Shown: positions 25,277 to 34,352 of the stretch, piece after piece
How positions within the stretch are numbered: the stretch's first letter is position 1
How the letters are laid out: the number at the start of each line of letters is the position of its first letter
Assembly (NCBI GenBank): GCA_902786565.1
Contig: CADACW010000029.1
Span: 1-63,847 of the forward strand
Source of the DNA: an uncultured Prevotellaceae bacterium
GTDB taxonomy: Bacteria; Bacteroidota; Bacteroidia; Bacteroidales; Bacteroidaceae
DNA length: 63,847 bases
Direction of reading: 5' to 3'
Notes under the pieces: model-generated
Databases searched by the model: none
What the model saw: only the letters and a program-made list of their open reading frames with translations
Told to the model about the DNA's origin: nothing
Program-made: the position numbers and the translations under genes

Positions 25277-26797
25277 TCAGAAACGCATGCTGCGCCAACT
25301 GGTAGAAATCTGGTCCGACGCGTTGGTAGTAGGTGTCTGCGACTTACGCATATTCATATTCTTGGCCTGCTTCGACACATTGCGCGCCACATCGTCGGAG
25401 AGGTCGCCGAAGCTCACGTCGCCATTGGTGTCCTGGATAGCCTTCAGCAGATAGTAGGTGAAGAGGCCGTGGCCCTGCTTGGGATAGCCCTGGGCGGTCT
25501 CGTTGCCCTGGGCGGCCGAGAAGACCACCAGTGCGCCATTGCCAAGCGAAGCCTCGTCGGCATCGATTTCCACAGCGCGCAAGCCCTCGGAAACGCCCTC
25601 GTTGTCGCGGTTCACACCGCTGAAGCAGGCATCAAGGAAGACGGAGGTCTGCTTGAACTCAAACTCGCCCAGCTTGGCATAGAAATCGTCGAGCGAGATG
25701 CCGCGCTTGGGGTTGGTGCCACGCACGTCGACGGGCAGCATATAGGGCTTGTTGTGGTCCTTCACATCGGGTACGCCATGGCCGGCATAGTAGACGATGA
25801 GCTTCTTCTCCTCGCGGTTGCCAATGTGTCCGACCCAGTCTTCCAGCTCCTCCTCCAGAATCATCTGCTTGGTGGCGTCTTCTGAAATGTGGATATTGTC
25901 GGCGGGAATGCCAAGCACCTTCTTGCAGTAGTCGGCAAAGACGCGGGCGTCGTGGATGGCGTAAGGCACATCGGAGGCAAAGCGGTAGTTCTGGTTGCCG
26001 ATGACAAGTGCATAGACATTGTTGCGTGAGAACATGCCCGTGGGGATGAACGAGTCGACGTCGGCCGTCATATAGTCATAGTCCACGTCGTCGGCCTTTG
26101 TCTTCCTCACCTTGCCGTAAGCCTCGGGGGCAATGCCGTACTCATGGCAGTTGTTGATGTTGATGTAGGAAGGTATGCGCAGTATCTCGCCATTGTAGAG
26201 CGAGTGGCGCACACGGTTGTCGACCACTACCTCGCTGGCAAACACATAGTGGCCCAGGATGGCGGTTGGGCTGAGTTCAATGGAGTTGAGCTTGGTGCAA
26301 GAGGCAAAAGCCTGGTCGCCCACGCGGCACTGGTCAGGCACCTTGGCAGAGGTCAGCGAGATACAGTTGGCAAAAGCGATGGTCTCAATGCTCCTCAGCT
26401 GGACAGGCAGCGAAATGGTGCGCAGGTGCGAGCAGTTCAGGAAAGCGCCCCACCCTATCTGCTTCAGGTCGGTGCCCTCGAAGACCACCTCCTGCAGATC
26501 GTGGCAGTTGGCAAAGGCGCACGAGCCGATGCGGGTGATGCCGCTCTCAATCACTACCTTGCTCACGTTGAGCTTCTTCTTGACCCAGGGAGCCACCGTC
26601 TTGTTCACGTTGTAGTCTTCCATCGCAACTGTTTGGCCGCTCACCTTGCTGATGTTCATAATTCTCAGGGTGAAGCCGTCGAACTCCCATTTGACATCGG
26701 TGCCACAGGTGCCAACGCTTTTGTAAAGACTCTGTGCCGTGGCCATCGGCCCACACAGGATGGTAATCAGGACCATCATCATATATTTCTTCATCAT
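25277..26797 (-). CDS. exported caspase-like (C14) protein with leucine-rich repeats
   Basis: A 506-residue protein: signal peptide (to about residue 22), BspA-type LRR_5 repeats at about 85-190 (ITRIGSCAFANCHDLQEVVF, IETIAFANCISLTS), then a C14 caspase/metacaspase domain at about 245-490 (YALVIGNQNYRFASDVPYAIHDARVFADYC). The catalytic dyad is present: H340 in YYAGHGVPD and C391 in FLDACFSGV. With a signal peptide it should act in the periplasm or outside the cell. It is the last gene of a four-gene cassette whose other members (small exported protein, DUF4384, barrel) are all exported, and it precedes lysS by 48 bp. The substrate is unknown. Confidence 0.9.
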   Translation of the reverse strand: MMKKYMMMVLITILCGPMATAQSLYKSVGTCGTDVKWEFDGFTLRIMNISKVSGQTVAMEDYNVNKTVAPWVKKKLNVSKVVIESGITRIGSCAFANCHDLQEVVFEGTDLKQIGWGAFLNCSHLRTISLPVQLRSIETIAFANCISLTSAKVPDQCRVGDQAFASCTKLNSIELSPTAILGHYVFASEVVVDNRVRHSLYNGEILRIPSYININNCHEYGIAPEAYGKVRKTKADDVDYDYMTADVDSFIPTGMFSRNNVYALVIGNQNYRFASDVPYAIHDARVFADYCKKVLGIPADNIHISEDATKQMILEEELEDWVGHIGNREEKKLIVYYAGHGVPDVKDHNKPYMLPVDVRGTNPKRGISLDDFYAKLGEFEFKQTSVFLDACFSGVNRDNEGVSEGLRAVEIDADEASLGNGALVVFSAAQGNETAQGYPKQGHGLFTYYLLKAIQDTNGDVSFGDLSDDVARNVSKQAKNMNMRKSQTPTTNASDQISTSWRSMRF

Positions 26798-26857
26798 CGT
26801 TCTAATATATTATATTGTTGTGTAATACTTGTTTCTATAAAAGTTCAAAACGCCATG

Positions 26858-27808
26858 CTACATTCTGTACTGCAAGTAGATGCGGTTGACGGAAGAGTCG
26901 AACTCGAACTTGTCGTTACTGAACACGCTGGTGGCAAACGACTTGTACTTCAGCTTGGCGGAGCGGTGCTCATAGCCAATGCCAATGGCTTTCCACGAGA
27001 GGTTCATGCCGAAGCTGGTGGTCACGCCATGACCCCAGTTGGCTGTGAAAGCGTCGTCCACATCGGAGAACATATTCTGTTCGGTAAACAATGTTGAGTT
27101 ATTGTTGGCATCCTTGTCGCCGTTGAACTTCATAAAGAGCATTGAGAACTGATAGCCAACGTGGAAATAGAAGTTGAACTTCAGATAGTGGAAGCCACGC
27201 TCGTTGGCACCGTTGAAGGGGGCGATGGTGAGCGACGGGCCGAGCGTCATGCTGTAGCTGCCCTCATACTTCTCCATATTCCAAGGCGTGTAATGATAGT
27301 CTTTGTCGCCATCTTTTTTGCCACCTTCAGGCACATAGATGGCCTTACTGCTGTAAAGCGGATTGCCATCCTCCTCGGCGAAGTGGTTCACGAAGAGGTC
27401 TACACCTGTGTAGTCAATGTTGAACTGCAAAGCATTGGCAATAGGCTTCTTGTGCAGGCGGTAGCTGCGGCCATACTGGAAAGAGGCGCCCCAGTTAGAC
27501 TTGTAGGTAGGCACCTTTGAGCCAATGCCAGTCTGATAGTCATGGGTGGGCGACAGCTTCGACATGCTGAAGCCGAAGTTCATATAGCTCCTCCTGCCCC
27601 ACACTTCGCTATAGTGCCTATCAGCGGCATTGAGCAGCGTCACTCTCTGCTGTTCCTCGATGATGTCCTTGATGGTCTTCACCTCTGTGGTGTCCTCCGT
27701 CCAGTCAATGTTACTCTGCTTGTTCTCCTCCTGGGCTGCCACAGGGGCGGCTGCGGCCATCCAGAACAGGCAAGCCATCAAAACGGTCATTTTTCTTTTC
27801 ATACTCAT
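26858..27808 (-). CDS. predicted outer-membrane beta-barrel protein in the caspase cassette
   Basis: A 316-residue exported protein (signal MKRKMTVLMACLFWMAAAAPVAAQ). The mature part consists of alternating amphipathic strands with aromatic girdles (YMNFGFSMSKLSP, WGASFQYGRSYRLH, FHYLKFNFYFHVGYQFSMLFMKF) and ends in the strand VNRIYLQYRM, consistent with an outer-membrane barrel. The family is not recognised. It lies between the DUF4384 gene and the caspase gene with short gaps (24 and 60 bp). Confidence 0.75.
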   Translation of the reverse strand: MSMKRKMTVLMACLFWMAAAAPVAAQEENKQSNIDWTEDTTEVKTIKDIIEEQQRVTLLNAADRHYSEVWGRRSYMNFGFSMSKLSPTHDYQTGIGSKVPTYKSNWGASFQYGRSYRLHKKPIANALQFNIDYTGVDLFVNHFAEEDGNPLYSSKAIYVPEGGKKDGDKDYHYTPWNMEKYEGSYSMTLGPSLTIAPFNGANERGFHYLKFNFYFHVGYQFSMLFMKFNGDKDANNNSTLFTEQNMFSDVDDAFTANWGHGVTTSFGMNLSWKAIGIGYEHRSAKLKYKSFATSVFSNDKFEFDSSVNRIYLQYRM

Positions 27809-27832
27809 AAGTCATTTAATGATTTGTTATTA

Positions 27833-28732
27833 TTAGTCTTTCGGTTTCGTTACCGTCACAAATTTCTTCTCTACCACCATGTCTTCGTCTCTCTGCTGCG
27901 AAATCAGCCATTTCTGGAACTTCGAACTGCTGAGAACCTGGTTCTTGCCTTTTTCCTCAATGTCGCTTGGGCGATAGAACTTGTTTGGCGAGAAGATGAT
28001 GACGACTTGATATTTCTCCCTGTCGCCCTTGTCGACGGTCAGCGAGATGCTGTTGGCCGACGGGTCCGTTTTTTTGTCGAAGAAGGTGTATTCCTGGCCG
28101 CCCTTGACAGGGTGCAGGCCGGAGGTGTTCTTCTTGTAGGGCAGCAGGCAATCGGTCATGTCGGCACTCCACTGGGTCAGATAGACGGCCACATAGCCGT
28201 CGGTAGGCGCCTTGAAGGTTACATAGACCTTTTCCTTGTCTCTCTTGTCGGGATAGTCGTAGAACATTTGGGTGGCCACGCGCTTGCCATTGCCATCCTT
28301 CATGATTTTCCACTTCAGTTCCGTCTTCGACTGTCTGATTTCACGCGCCTTACCCCATACTTCGGCCTTCAGCACCAGCTTGCCGTCGAAATAGTCCACA
28401 TCGAACTTAGTCGGCTTGGTCTGTTCAGTCCATACGCCTCGCGCCTTCAGTTCGTGGCTTTCCACATAGTCAGAGGCCGTAGTTTCACCATCAGACTGCA
28501 TGGTCGTTTCCACCACATCCGATGTCACCAGCTCGCCAAACTCTGCCTTGATGGCGTTGTTTTTTGCCAGTGCAATACACTCTTCCTTAGCTTCCCTAAG
28601 CGATAATCTTGAATTGAAGTCAAGCACATACTCGCTTGTGCCATGCACTCTGGCCTCACGCTGTGCTCCGGCAATCATCGCCGTGAATACCGCAAACAGC
28701 AGTACTATCATCCTCATCGTCGGTTGCATCAT
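27833..28732 (-). CDS. exported DUF4384-domain protein
   Basis: A 299-residue protein with a signal peptide (MRMIVLLFAVFTAMIAGA-QR). The central part (YVTFKAPTDGYVAVYLTQWSADMTDCLLPYKKN, then TFFDKKTDPSANSISLTVDKG) fits DUF4384, a domain often fused to or encoded beside caspase-family proteases in bacteria. The N-terminal region (SLREAKEECIALAKNNAIKAEFG) resembles stress-response or flagellar assembly accessory domains. Second gene of the cassette, 14 bp after the 179-residue gene. Confidence 0.75.
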   Translation of the reverse strand: MMQPTMRMIVLLFAVFTAMIAGAQREARVHGTSEYVLDFNSRLSLREAKEECIALAKNNAIKAEFGELVTSDVVETTMQSDGETTASDYVESHELKARGVWTEQTKPTKFDVDYFDGKLVLKAEVWGKAREIRQSKTELKWKIMKDGNGKRVATQMFYDYPDKRDKEKVYVTFKAPTDGYVAVYLTQWSADMTDCLLPYKKNTSGLHPVKGGQEYTFFDKKTDPSANSISLTVDKGDREKYQVVIIFSPNKFYRPSDIEEKGKNQVLSSSKFQKWLISQQRDEDMVVEKKFVTVTKPKD

Positions 28733-28746
28733 AGCTGCTAAGATAG

Positions 28747-29286
28747 TTACGGGGTGACTAAATAATACATCTGCACCTCTACCTTACCGTCGGGCTTGTC
28801 GCGATAGAGGGTGAAACTGGGCACGAGCTTCTTGACGCGCTGCTGGGTGCGCTGGCTGGAGCTGTCGGTCATCGTCGTGCTGCTGCTTGCGCCCTCGGCA
28901 CCCTGAACGTTGGTCACGGTCAGGTCCAACTTGTCCGTAATCTCAGTCTCTTTCATCGAGGCCAACTGCTTCGAGGCGTTGCCCTGGGCCTTCCGCTTGG
29001 CGCGGTTGATGTCCGTGTCCTCGCCCGTGGCCACAATTGACTGCAGGCTGTCGCCGCCACGGGCCAGCGTCGTCTGGTGCTTGGCCAGCGCGTCTTCAAT
29101 CTCCTGCCCGCTGCCAAAGACTTTCCAGCCGTCTTTCTTCAGCTGCTTGCTCATCTTTTTGCACTCCTTCTGCACCTTGGCCATGCCCTTCTTGTCGAGC
29201 GCCAACGATGGTACGGAAACGAGCAAGAACCCTATGACAATGAGCCACAGAGGTCTAAGCAATGAATATGATTTCTTCATTTCCAT
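28747..29286 (-). CDS. small exported protein, first gene of the caspase cassette
   Basis: A 179-residue protein with an N-terminal signal or anchor (LLRPLWLIVIGFLLVSVPSLA-LD). A helical Lys-rich segment follows (KKGMAKVQKECKKMSKQLKKDGW), then a region (INRAKRKAQGNASKQLASMKETEITDKLDL) reminiscent of LPP20-type lipoproteins, a Ser/Thr/Gln-rich linker (SSSTTMTDSSSQRTQQRV) and a final strand pair. No firm family. It carries the cassette's promoter and overlaps nothing. Confidence 0.7.
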   Translation of the reverse strand: MEMKKSYSLLRPLWLIVIGFLLVSVPSLALDKKGMAKVQKECKKMSKQLKKDGWKVFGSGQEIEDALAKHQTTLARGGDSLQSIVATGEDTDINRAKRKAQGNASKQLASMKETEITDKLDLTVTNVQGAEGASSSTTMTDSSSQRTQQRVKKLVPSFTLYRDKPDGKVEVQMYYLVTP

Positions 29287-29311
29287 TTCTCTATTATATA
29301 TATTTTGGGTG

Positions 29312-29342
29312 CAAATATACGAATTTTTGTTTAATCAACAAA
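29312..29342 (-). promoter_or_regulatory. promoter of the caspase cassette
   Basis: Minus-strand -7 TATATTTG (29312-29319), 19 bp, -33 TTTG (29339-29342). Confidence 0.65.
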
Positions 29343-29380
29343 AAAAACGGCATATTTTTTCGTTTTTCCTGCGAAATGCG

Positions 29381-29388
29381 TACTTTTG
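29381..29388 (+). promoter_or_regulatory. -7 element of the pseudouridine synthase gene
   Basis: TACTTTTG, 24 bp before the start codon; no clear -33 element in the T-rich upstream sequence. Confidence 0.45.
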
Positions 29389-29412
29389 CAGTTTGATTGT
29401 TACTGACGCGCT

Positions 29413-31002
29413 ATGTTCCATCTACTCCACACCGATATCACGCCGCCCGTGAGGCTGAACAACCCCTTCGACTACGAGCCGCATCTGCTGACGCTGTTGG
29501 CGGCCCGACAACTTTGCAACTACCTGAACACCCGCCCCGACTGGGCCGACGAGGTGGCAAAAGGCAAGATGTTCGGCGTGCTGGTGTGCACTGACGGCGA
29601 CGGACGGCTGGGATTTCTCGCGGCCTACAGCGGACAACTGCTGGGGCGGGCAGACTGGCCGTGGTTCGTGCCTGCCGTCTTCGACTATCTGCAGCCCGAC
29701 GGCCACTTCAAGCAAGAGGAGGCTCGCATATCGCACATCAACAGGCAGGTGGACGCCCTGGAGGCTTCTGCCGAATTTGTCGCGCTGGCCGCCCAATTGC
29801 AGGCGGTGAGGGCAGAGGGTGCCCAAGCGGTGGAGGACTACCGCCGGCTTATGGCTGACTGCAAGCTGCGGCGCGACGCTCTGCGGCAGCAGGGGGGCGA
29901 CCTTGACGAGCAGGCACTCATCCGCGAAAGCCAATACCAGAAAGCGGAACTGCGACGGCTGAAGAGGGCGTGGCTGGCCAAGGCCACCGAGGCGGAGCAG
30001 CGGCTGGCACCGTTGGCCCAGCAGTTGGAGACGATGAAGGAGGAGCGGCGCAGACGCTCGGACGACTTGCAGCGATGGCTGTTCCAAAACTTCACGCTAC
30101 TCAACAGCAGCGGGGAGCGTCGCTCGCTGGCCGACATCTTCGACGGCACACCGCCGTCGGGGGCGGGCGAGTGCTGTGCACCAAAACTGCTGCACCATGC
30201 GTTTCTGCACCACTTGCAGCCACTGTGCATCGGCGAGTTCTGGCAGGGGCGGTCGCCGCGTATGGAAGTGCGCCACCACGGTGAGTTCTACCCGGCCTGC
30301 CGGGGAAAGTGCAAGCCGATACTCGAATGGATGCTGGCAGGGCAACGGACTACAGCGGACGGACAGGATGTGGGGGCGGAAGCCAATGACGAACAGCTGC
30401 GAGTGGTCTATGCGGATGAGAGCATCGTGGTGGTGTGCAAGCCGTCGGGCCTGCTTTCTGTGCCGGGAAAGGGCGGCCTGCCCTCGGTGGAGAGCCTGCT
30501 CGCCCAAGACTATGGACAGGTGTATATGGTGCACAGGCTCGACATGGACACGTCGGGACTCCTCGTTGTGGCCCGCACGGCGGAGGCCTACCACCACCTG
30601 CAACGGCAGTTTCTGCAACACACCGTATACAAGGAGTACGTCGCCCTGCTCGAAGGCATCGTCAGCGGCGAGGGCACCATCAGCCTGCCCTTGCGCCCCG
30701 ACCTGGACGACAGGCCGCGCCAACTGGTGGACCGCCACTACGGCAAGCCCGCCACCACAGACTATTGTGTCATTGGAGTGGAAAAAGGCCTTACGCGCAT
30801 CCTGCTCATCCCCCACACCGGACGCACCCACCAGCTGCGCGTGCACTGCGCCCACGCCGAGGGTCTCTCCCACCCTATCGCTGGCGACACGCTCTACGGC
30901 CACAGTTCTTCCCGCCGCCTCTGCCTGCACGCCCGCACGCTCACCTTCATCCACCCCACCACGCAACAGCCGGTGACCTTCACCGCCGAAGCTCCGTTCT
31001 GA
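29413..31002 (+). CDS. RluA-family pseudouridine synthase with long N-terminal extension
   Basis: A 529-residue protein. Residues about 325-529 are an RluA-type catalytic domain: VVYADESIVVVCKPSGLLSVPG, the catalytic HRLDMDTSGLLV with D377, and HTGRTHQLRVHCAH. The first 320 residues hold a coiled coil (about 95-220) and the segment GECCAPKLLHHAFLHHLQP, a layout known from a subclass of larger RluA-like enzymes. It isomerises uridine in 23S rRNA or tRNA; the exact target cannot be read. It is divergent from the caspase cassette. Confidence 0.9.
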   Translation: MFHLLHTDITPPVRLNNPFDYEPHLLTLLAARQLCNYLNTRPDWADEVAKGKMFGVLVCTDGDGRLGFLAAYSGQLLGRADWPWFVPAVFDYLQPDGHFKQEEARISHINRQVDALEASAEFVALAAQLQAVRAEGAQAVEDYRRLMADCKLRRDALRQQGGDLDEQALIRESQYQKAELRRLKRAWLAKATEAEQRLAPLAQQLETMKEERRRRSDDLQRWLFQNFTLLNSSGERRSLADIFDGTPPSGAGECCAPKLLHHAFLHHLQPLCIGEFWQGRSPRMEVRHHGEFYPACRGKCKPILEWMLAGQRTTADGQDVGAEANDEQLRVVYADESIVVVCKPSGLLSVPGKGGLPSVESLLAQDYGQVYMVHRLDMDTSGLLVVARTAEAYHHLQRQFLQHTVYKEYVALLEGIVSGEGTISLPLRPDLDDRPRQLVDRHYGKPATTDYCVIGVEKGLTRILLIPHTGRTHQLRVHCAHAEGLSHPIAGDTLYGHSSSRRLCLHARTLTFIHPTTQQPVTFTAEAPF

Positions 31003-31049
31003 GAGCGTTAAGCTACGGGGAATGTAGGCGAAAAATTTGTGGTTATTGG

Positions 31050-33572
31050 TCACATCTCCGTTTCGTTCTGCTTTCGTGCCTGTGCTGCCATCGCGCTAAT
31101 GATAGTGGCAATGTCAGCCACATCTACTTCATTATCGCCATTCACGTCGTTTGCTACCTTCCCGTCAATCGTCACACTACTAAAGCCAGTGAATATTGGC
31201 CGACCATCACGCCACTGGATAGTGGCCGTTTTGTATGGACTATCGGCATAGTCTTCAGCAGTGGCCCAGACGGTAATGATATAGGTGGGATTCAGTTCTA
31301 TGCAGTTGCCTGAATATTCGCCTGTGTCAGAAGTACAGATACTCACATGACATTCGGCCTCCGAGGGTGACTCACATTCTATCAAAAGTCGGCCACAGTC
31401 GTAGGCGATGGTAGGTGTGGCACATTGTTTGTTCTTCACCTCATACTCCACAATCTCCTTGAACTCCTTCCAATAGTAGTCGGCCTCATAGTCGTCCTTA
31501 CTGCCTTCTGGTACTAACAGGCTTATATTGCGATGTGTGGGGAAGGGGTCCCAGTCGGGAATCAATCTCTTGTCGATGGCTATTGGCTGCCGACTCTCTG
31601 CAATGACCGTGGCCAAGGCGTCGCAGCTTTCAAAGGCGTGACTGTCAATGGCTGTGACCGTAGCGGGGATGCGTATTTCAGTCAGGCTCGTGCAATAATC
31701 GCACACCATTTCGGGTATCTTCTTCAGGTACTTGGGCAGGGTGAGTGTCTTCAGGTTTCTGCAATAGAGGAACGCAACGCGCTCAATGCTCTCTACGCTA
31801 TTCGGTAAGTCAATGTGCTCAACATTTGACTCGTAGAAAGCTCCTTCGCCGACTTTTCGCAACGAAATGGGACACCAGACATCCTTAATCATACTACCAG
31901 ACATAGCACTATTACCCAACTCCTCGATGCCTTCGGGTATGGTGGCCGTCGCGCCAGCATCCTTGGCCGTGGGCCAGAGCACAAGCTTCTTCATATCGCG
32001 AGAGTAGACCACACCATCTACGGAGGTATAGAGCGGGTGTTCGTCGGCCACGGTGATGGTTGTCAGCTGTGTGCATCCCAAGAAGTACTGCGGGTATTTC
32101 ACGAAACGGACATTGGCGGGGATATGGATAGCGGTCAGGCTCTTGCAGCCTGTGCAAATGCTGTTGGGCAGATAGGCAATGGAGGTAGGAATGGTGAGTG
32201 TTTGTAGTTTCTCGCAACCGCTAAAGGCTCCTTCGCCAATACTGTCAATGGTGTTGGGCAAATTGACGCTTTCAAGACTTTCGCACCAGGAGAAGGCGTA
32301 GCTACCCACCTGTCGGATACCTTCGGGCAGAATGACGCTCTGTAGATAATATAGAGAGCAAAGGCCATCGTCGTCGATAATCTCCGTCGTCTGAGGCAGT
32401 ACCAACTCACGCAGACTACGGAAGTCATAGAAGAGGTAAGGCGTTATGTGGCTGTCCTTTGTATAATACTTCTTACTTCCGCTGCTATAGTAGCTTTCGC
32501 CGCCCTCCACCATTTGCGCACCACTAAGGTCTAACCGCCGCAAGTTGGAATCGCCTTGGAAGAGTGAGCGCAGATAGATAATGTCATCCCCGTTGAGAAG
32601 TCCCGTAATGGTGATAGCCGTCTTCAGCTGCGACACGTCGGGCAGTATGTCTTTCAGCATACCTGCCACGGCAACGTCGTAAGTATCAGGGGCATTGAAG
32701 GCCATCCCAACATATTCAGTAAAGCCGCTCCAGCCCTGAGCACTTCGGTATAGCTCCTCAGAGCCTTTCGGCACGTAGAGCGTACTGCCAGCCCAGGAGT
32801 TTGGCTGTACGCCAAAGGCATCGGCAGCTATGACCGGCGGCTCTGCGGCAAGACAGTAAACCTTCTCTGGATAATCGTATGTGCCGAAGGCATTAGAGCC
32901 TATGCTGCTGATGGTCGAAGGCAGCATGATGGTCTGGCCACTCCAGACAAAGACACTTTCACCGATGGTGGTAACGCCTTCGGGGAATACAAGGACGTCG
33001 GCTCCTATGTTGCCTAAATACTCGGTATAGCTTGTCTGGCCGCTACTTAGTGTAAGAGTGTCAATGCCGCAGCCGTCGAAGGTTTCGCTGTATATCTCGC
33101 TGACTGTCGGCGGAACAGTGAAACTGCCCTTACGCCCCCTTGGGTAGGCCAGTATCTCCGTCTGTTCAACATTCATCAGCACACCATCTTCAGCGTACAG
33201 GTATCTGGCACCGGACGCCCATTCAGAATAGGTGACGTAGAAGGCTTTCAAGTTTCTGCACCAGCGGAATGCCCAGAAACCGCTTATAGGAGCATCAGCA
33301 ACTGTTACGGTAGTAAGCCCGTCGCTTCCGTCAAAGGCATCCCACTCTATGAAGGTTACATTGTAGCTGTTACCGTTGTAATACACATATTCTGGTATTA
33401 CGATGTCGCCAGAGTAGGAACCGTAGTTATCTCCTTTGACCACGGAGACTTGATTACCCTCAGAACTTATGCTATAATAGATGCCGTTCATTTGGAAATC
33501 ATAGGCCATTACCATTGAGGCCACACTTATCAGGCAGATTGTCATTACTAACCGTAAACACTTATTTTTCAT
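31050..33572 (-). CDS. BspA-like leucine-rich-repeat surface protein with C-terminal dockerin-like repeat
   Basis: About 840 residues: signal peptide (MKNKCLRLVMTICLISVASM...), then many LRR_5 (BspA-type) repeats, for example SFTVPPTVSEIYSETFDGCG, IRQVGSYAFSWCESLESVNLP, and VESIERVAFLYCRNLKTLTLP. The last 40 residues contain DVNGDNEVDVADIATIISAM, a dockerin type I-like calcium loop. BspA-like proteins bind host or extracellular targets; the function here is unknown. An in-frame ATG 12 bp upstream (33584) is also possible. The leader is unusually long (about 300 nt). Confidence 0.85.
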   Translation of the reverse strand: MKNKCLRLVMTICLISVASMVMAYDFQMNGIYYSISSEGNQVSVVKGDNYGSYSGDIVIPEYVYYNGNSYNVTFIEWDAFDGSDGLTTVTVADAPISGFWAFRWCRNLKAFYVTYSEWASGARYLYAEDGVLMNVEQTEILAYPRGRKGSFTVPPTVSEIYSETFDGCGIDTLTLSSGQTSYTEYLGNIGADVLVFPEGVTTIGESVFVWSGQTIMLPSTISSIGSNAFGTYDYPEKVYCLAAEPPVIAADAFGVQPNSWAGSTLYVPKGSEELYRSAQGWSGFTEYVGMAFNAPDTYDVAVAGMLKDILPDVSQLKTAITITGLLNGDDIIYLRSLFQGDSNLRRLDLSGAQMVEGGESYYSSGSKKYYTKDSHITPYLFYDFRSLRELVLPQTTEIIDDDGLCSLYYLQSVILPEGIRQVGSYAFSWCESLESVNLPNTIDSIGEGAFSGCEKLQTLTIPTSIAYLPNSICTGCKSLTAIHIPANVRFVKYPQYFLGCTQLTTITVADEHPLYTSVDGVVYSRDMKKLVLWPTAKDAGATATIPEGIEELGNSAMSGSMIKDVWCPISLRKVGEGAFYESNVEHIDLPNSVESIERVAFLYCRNLKTLTLPKYLKKIPEMVCDYCTSLTEIRIPATVTAIDSHAFESCDALATVIAESRQPIAIDKRLIPDWDPFPTHRNISLLVPEGSKDDYEADYYWKEFKEIVEYEVKNKQCATPTIAYDCGRLLIECESPSEAECHVSICTSDTGEYSGNCIELNPTYIITVWATAEDYADSPYKTATIQWRDGRPIFTGFSSVTIDGKVANDVNGDNEVDVADIATIISAMAAQARKQNETEM

Positions 33573-33641
33573 TTCCGTTCTCATATTGATTATGTTGTTT
33601 GTTTAGGATAAACATTCTTTGTTTATTGTACAATAATAAAA

Positions 33642-33718
33642 CGTGGGCAAATTACTTCGCTTATGTATTCTGAGGTATCGGCATAACCTTGTAATCTTAA
33701 ACGAGTAAATGCCCACGC
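33642..33718 (-). promoter_or_regulatory. inverted repeat in the leader of the LRR gene
   Basis: CGTGGGCAAATTAC (33642-33655) pairs with GTAAATGCCCACG (33705-33717), closing a loop of about 50 nt that contains a smaller imperfect hairpin (AGGTAT/ATAACCT). This suggests a structured 5' UTR; no known riboswitch core was recognised. Confidence 0.45.
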
Positions 33719-33894
33719 CATCAGGCGTGAACTATCTACTTTCATTCTTGATTACGTTTCTGTCAATTTTGCCGATTATCAGAATACAAGAATCAAAAGT
33801 GGACGTCCAGTCTTATGTCCTATAGTTGTTTTGCTATGGTGGCATACGTATTTTTGTTTTTATGGGTTCAACTATACTTTTGCTTTATCAGCCG

Positions 33895-33925
33895 CAAAAT
33901 TACGAAAAAGTTGGGATTCATCAAA
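33895..33925 (-). promoter_or_regulatory. promoter of the LRR gene
   Basis: Minus-strand -7 TAATTTTG (33895-33902), 19 bp, -33 TTTG (33922-33925), about 315 bp before the start codon. Confidence 0.55.
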
Positions 33926-34123
33926 GAAAACGGCAATAAAATTGCTCAAAAGGCCCTAAAAGTCGTGCACCCCCCCCTTATTTTGATGATTTTCTCGTCT
34001 TTGGCGCACTTTTCAGCCGCGCAGAATTTCAGCATTCTGACCTCATTTTGAAGGAAACGTGTGGCAAAATAGCCCATCTTGTGGCCGAAAGTGGCGGAAA
34101 TAGATGGTCAATTGTCACGTCTT

Positions 34124-34189
34124 GGTTACGGCAATTGACCAAAGAGGTTACGGCAATTCCCTAAAGACATTACGGCAATTGTCTGGGTT
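34124..34189. repeat. three-unit tandem array, 22-bp period
   Basis: Units start at 34124, 34146 and 34168; each contains TTACGGCAATT (34126-34136, 34148-34158, 34170-34180). The first two are followed by a shared CYAAAGA. Confidence 0.85.
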
Positions 34190-34233
34190 GCCCCAAAAAC
34201 TGCTTATTTCTTTTATTGATTATGCGATTTTTG

Positions 34234-34241
34234 TACCTTTG
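34234..34241 (+). promoter_or_regulatory. orphan -7 element TACCTTTG
   Basis: A perfect -7 element pointing right, with no plus-strand gene before the 3' end of corA. Confidence 0.35.
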
Positions 34242-34352
34242 CCCGCCATAAAAACCTGAAAGGGCGTTTAAACCACAGGTCGAGCGACACCCCCGTCTGC
34301 AATCCGTCAGGCCTTCGGCCTTTGCCGCGCCAGAACTTGGGAAGTTACTACC

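Larger units (their letters stand above)
33585..34352. other. 768-bp noncoding region
   Basis: No credible gene. It holds the structured leader and promoter of the LRR gene, a CCCCCCC tract near 33970, a three-unit 22-bp array (34124-34189), a promoter-like site facing right (34234-34241) without a gene, and a small AGGCC-TTC-GGCCT hairpin near 34311-34323. Confidence 0.7.

Noticed and set aside
33815-34051. 78-codon plus-strand ORF with a hydrophobic start
   Set aside because: It lies across the promoter of the LRR gene, has no promoter of its own and has an AT-rich, noncoding-like composition.
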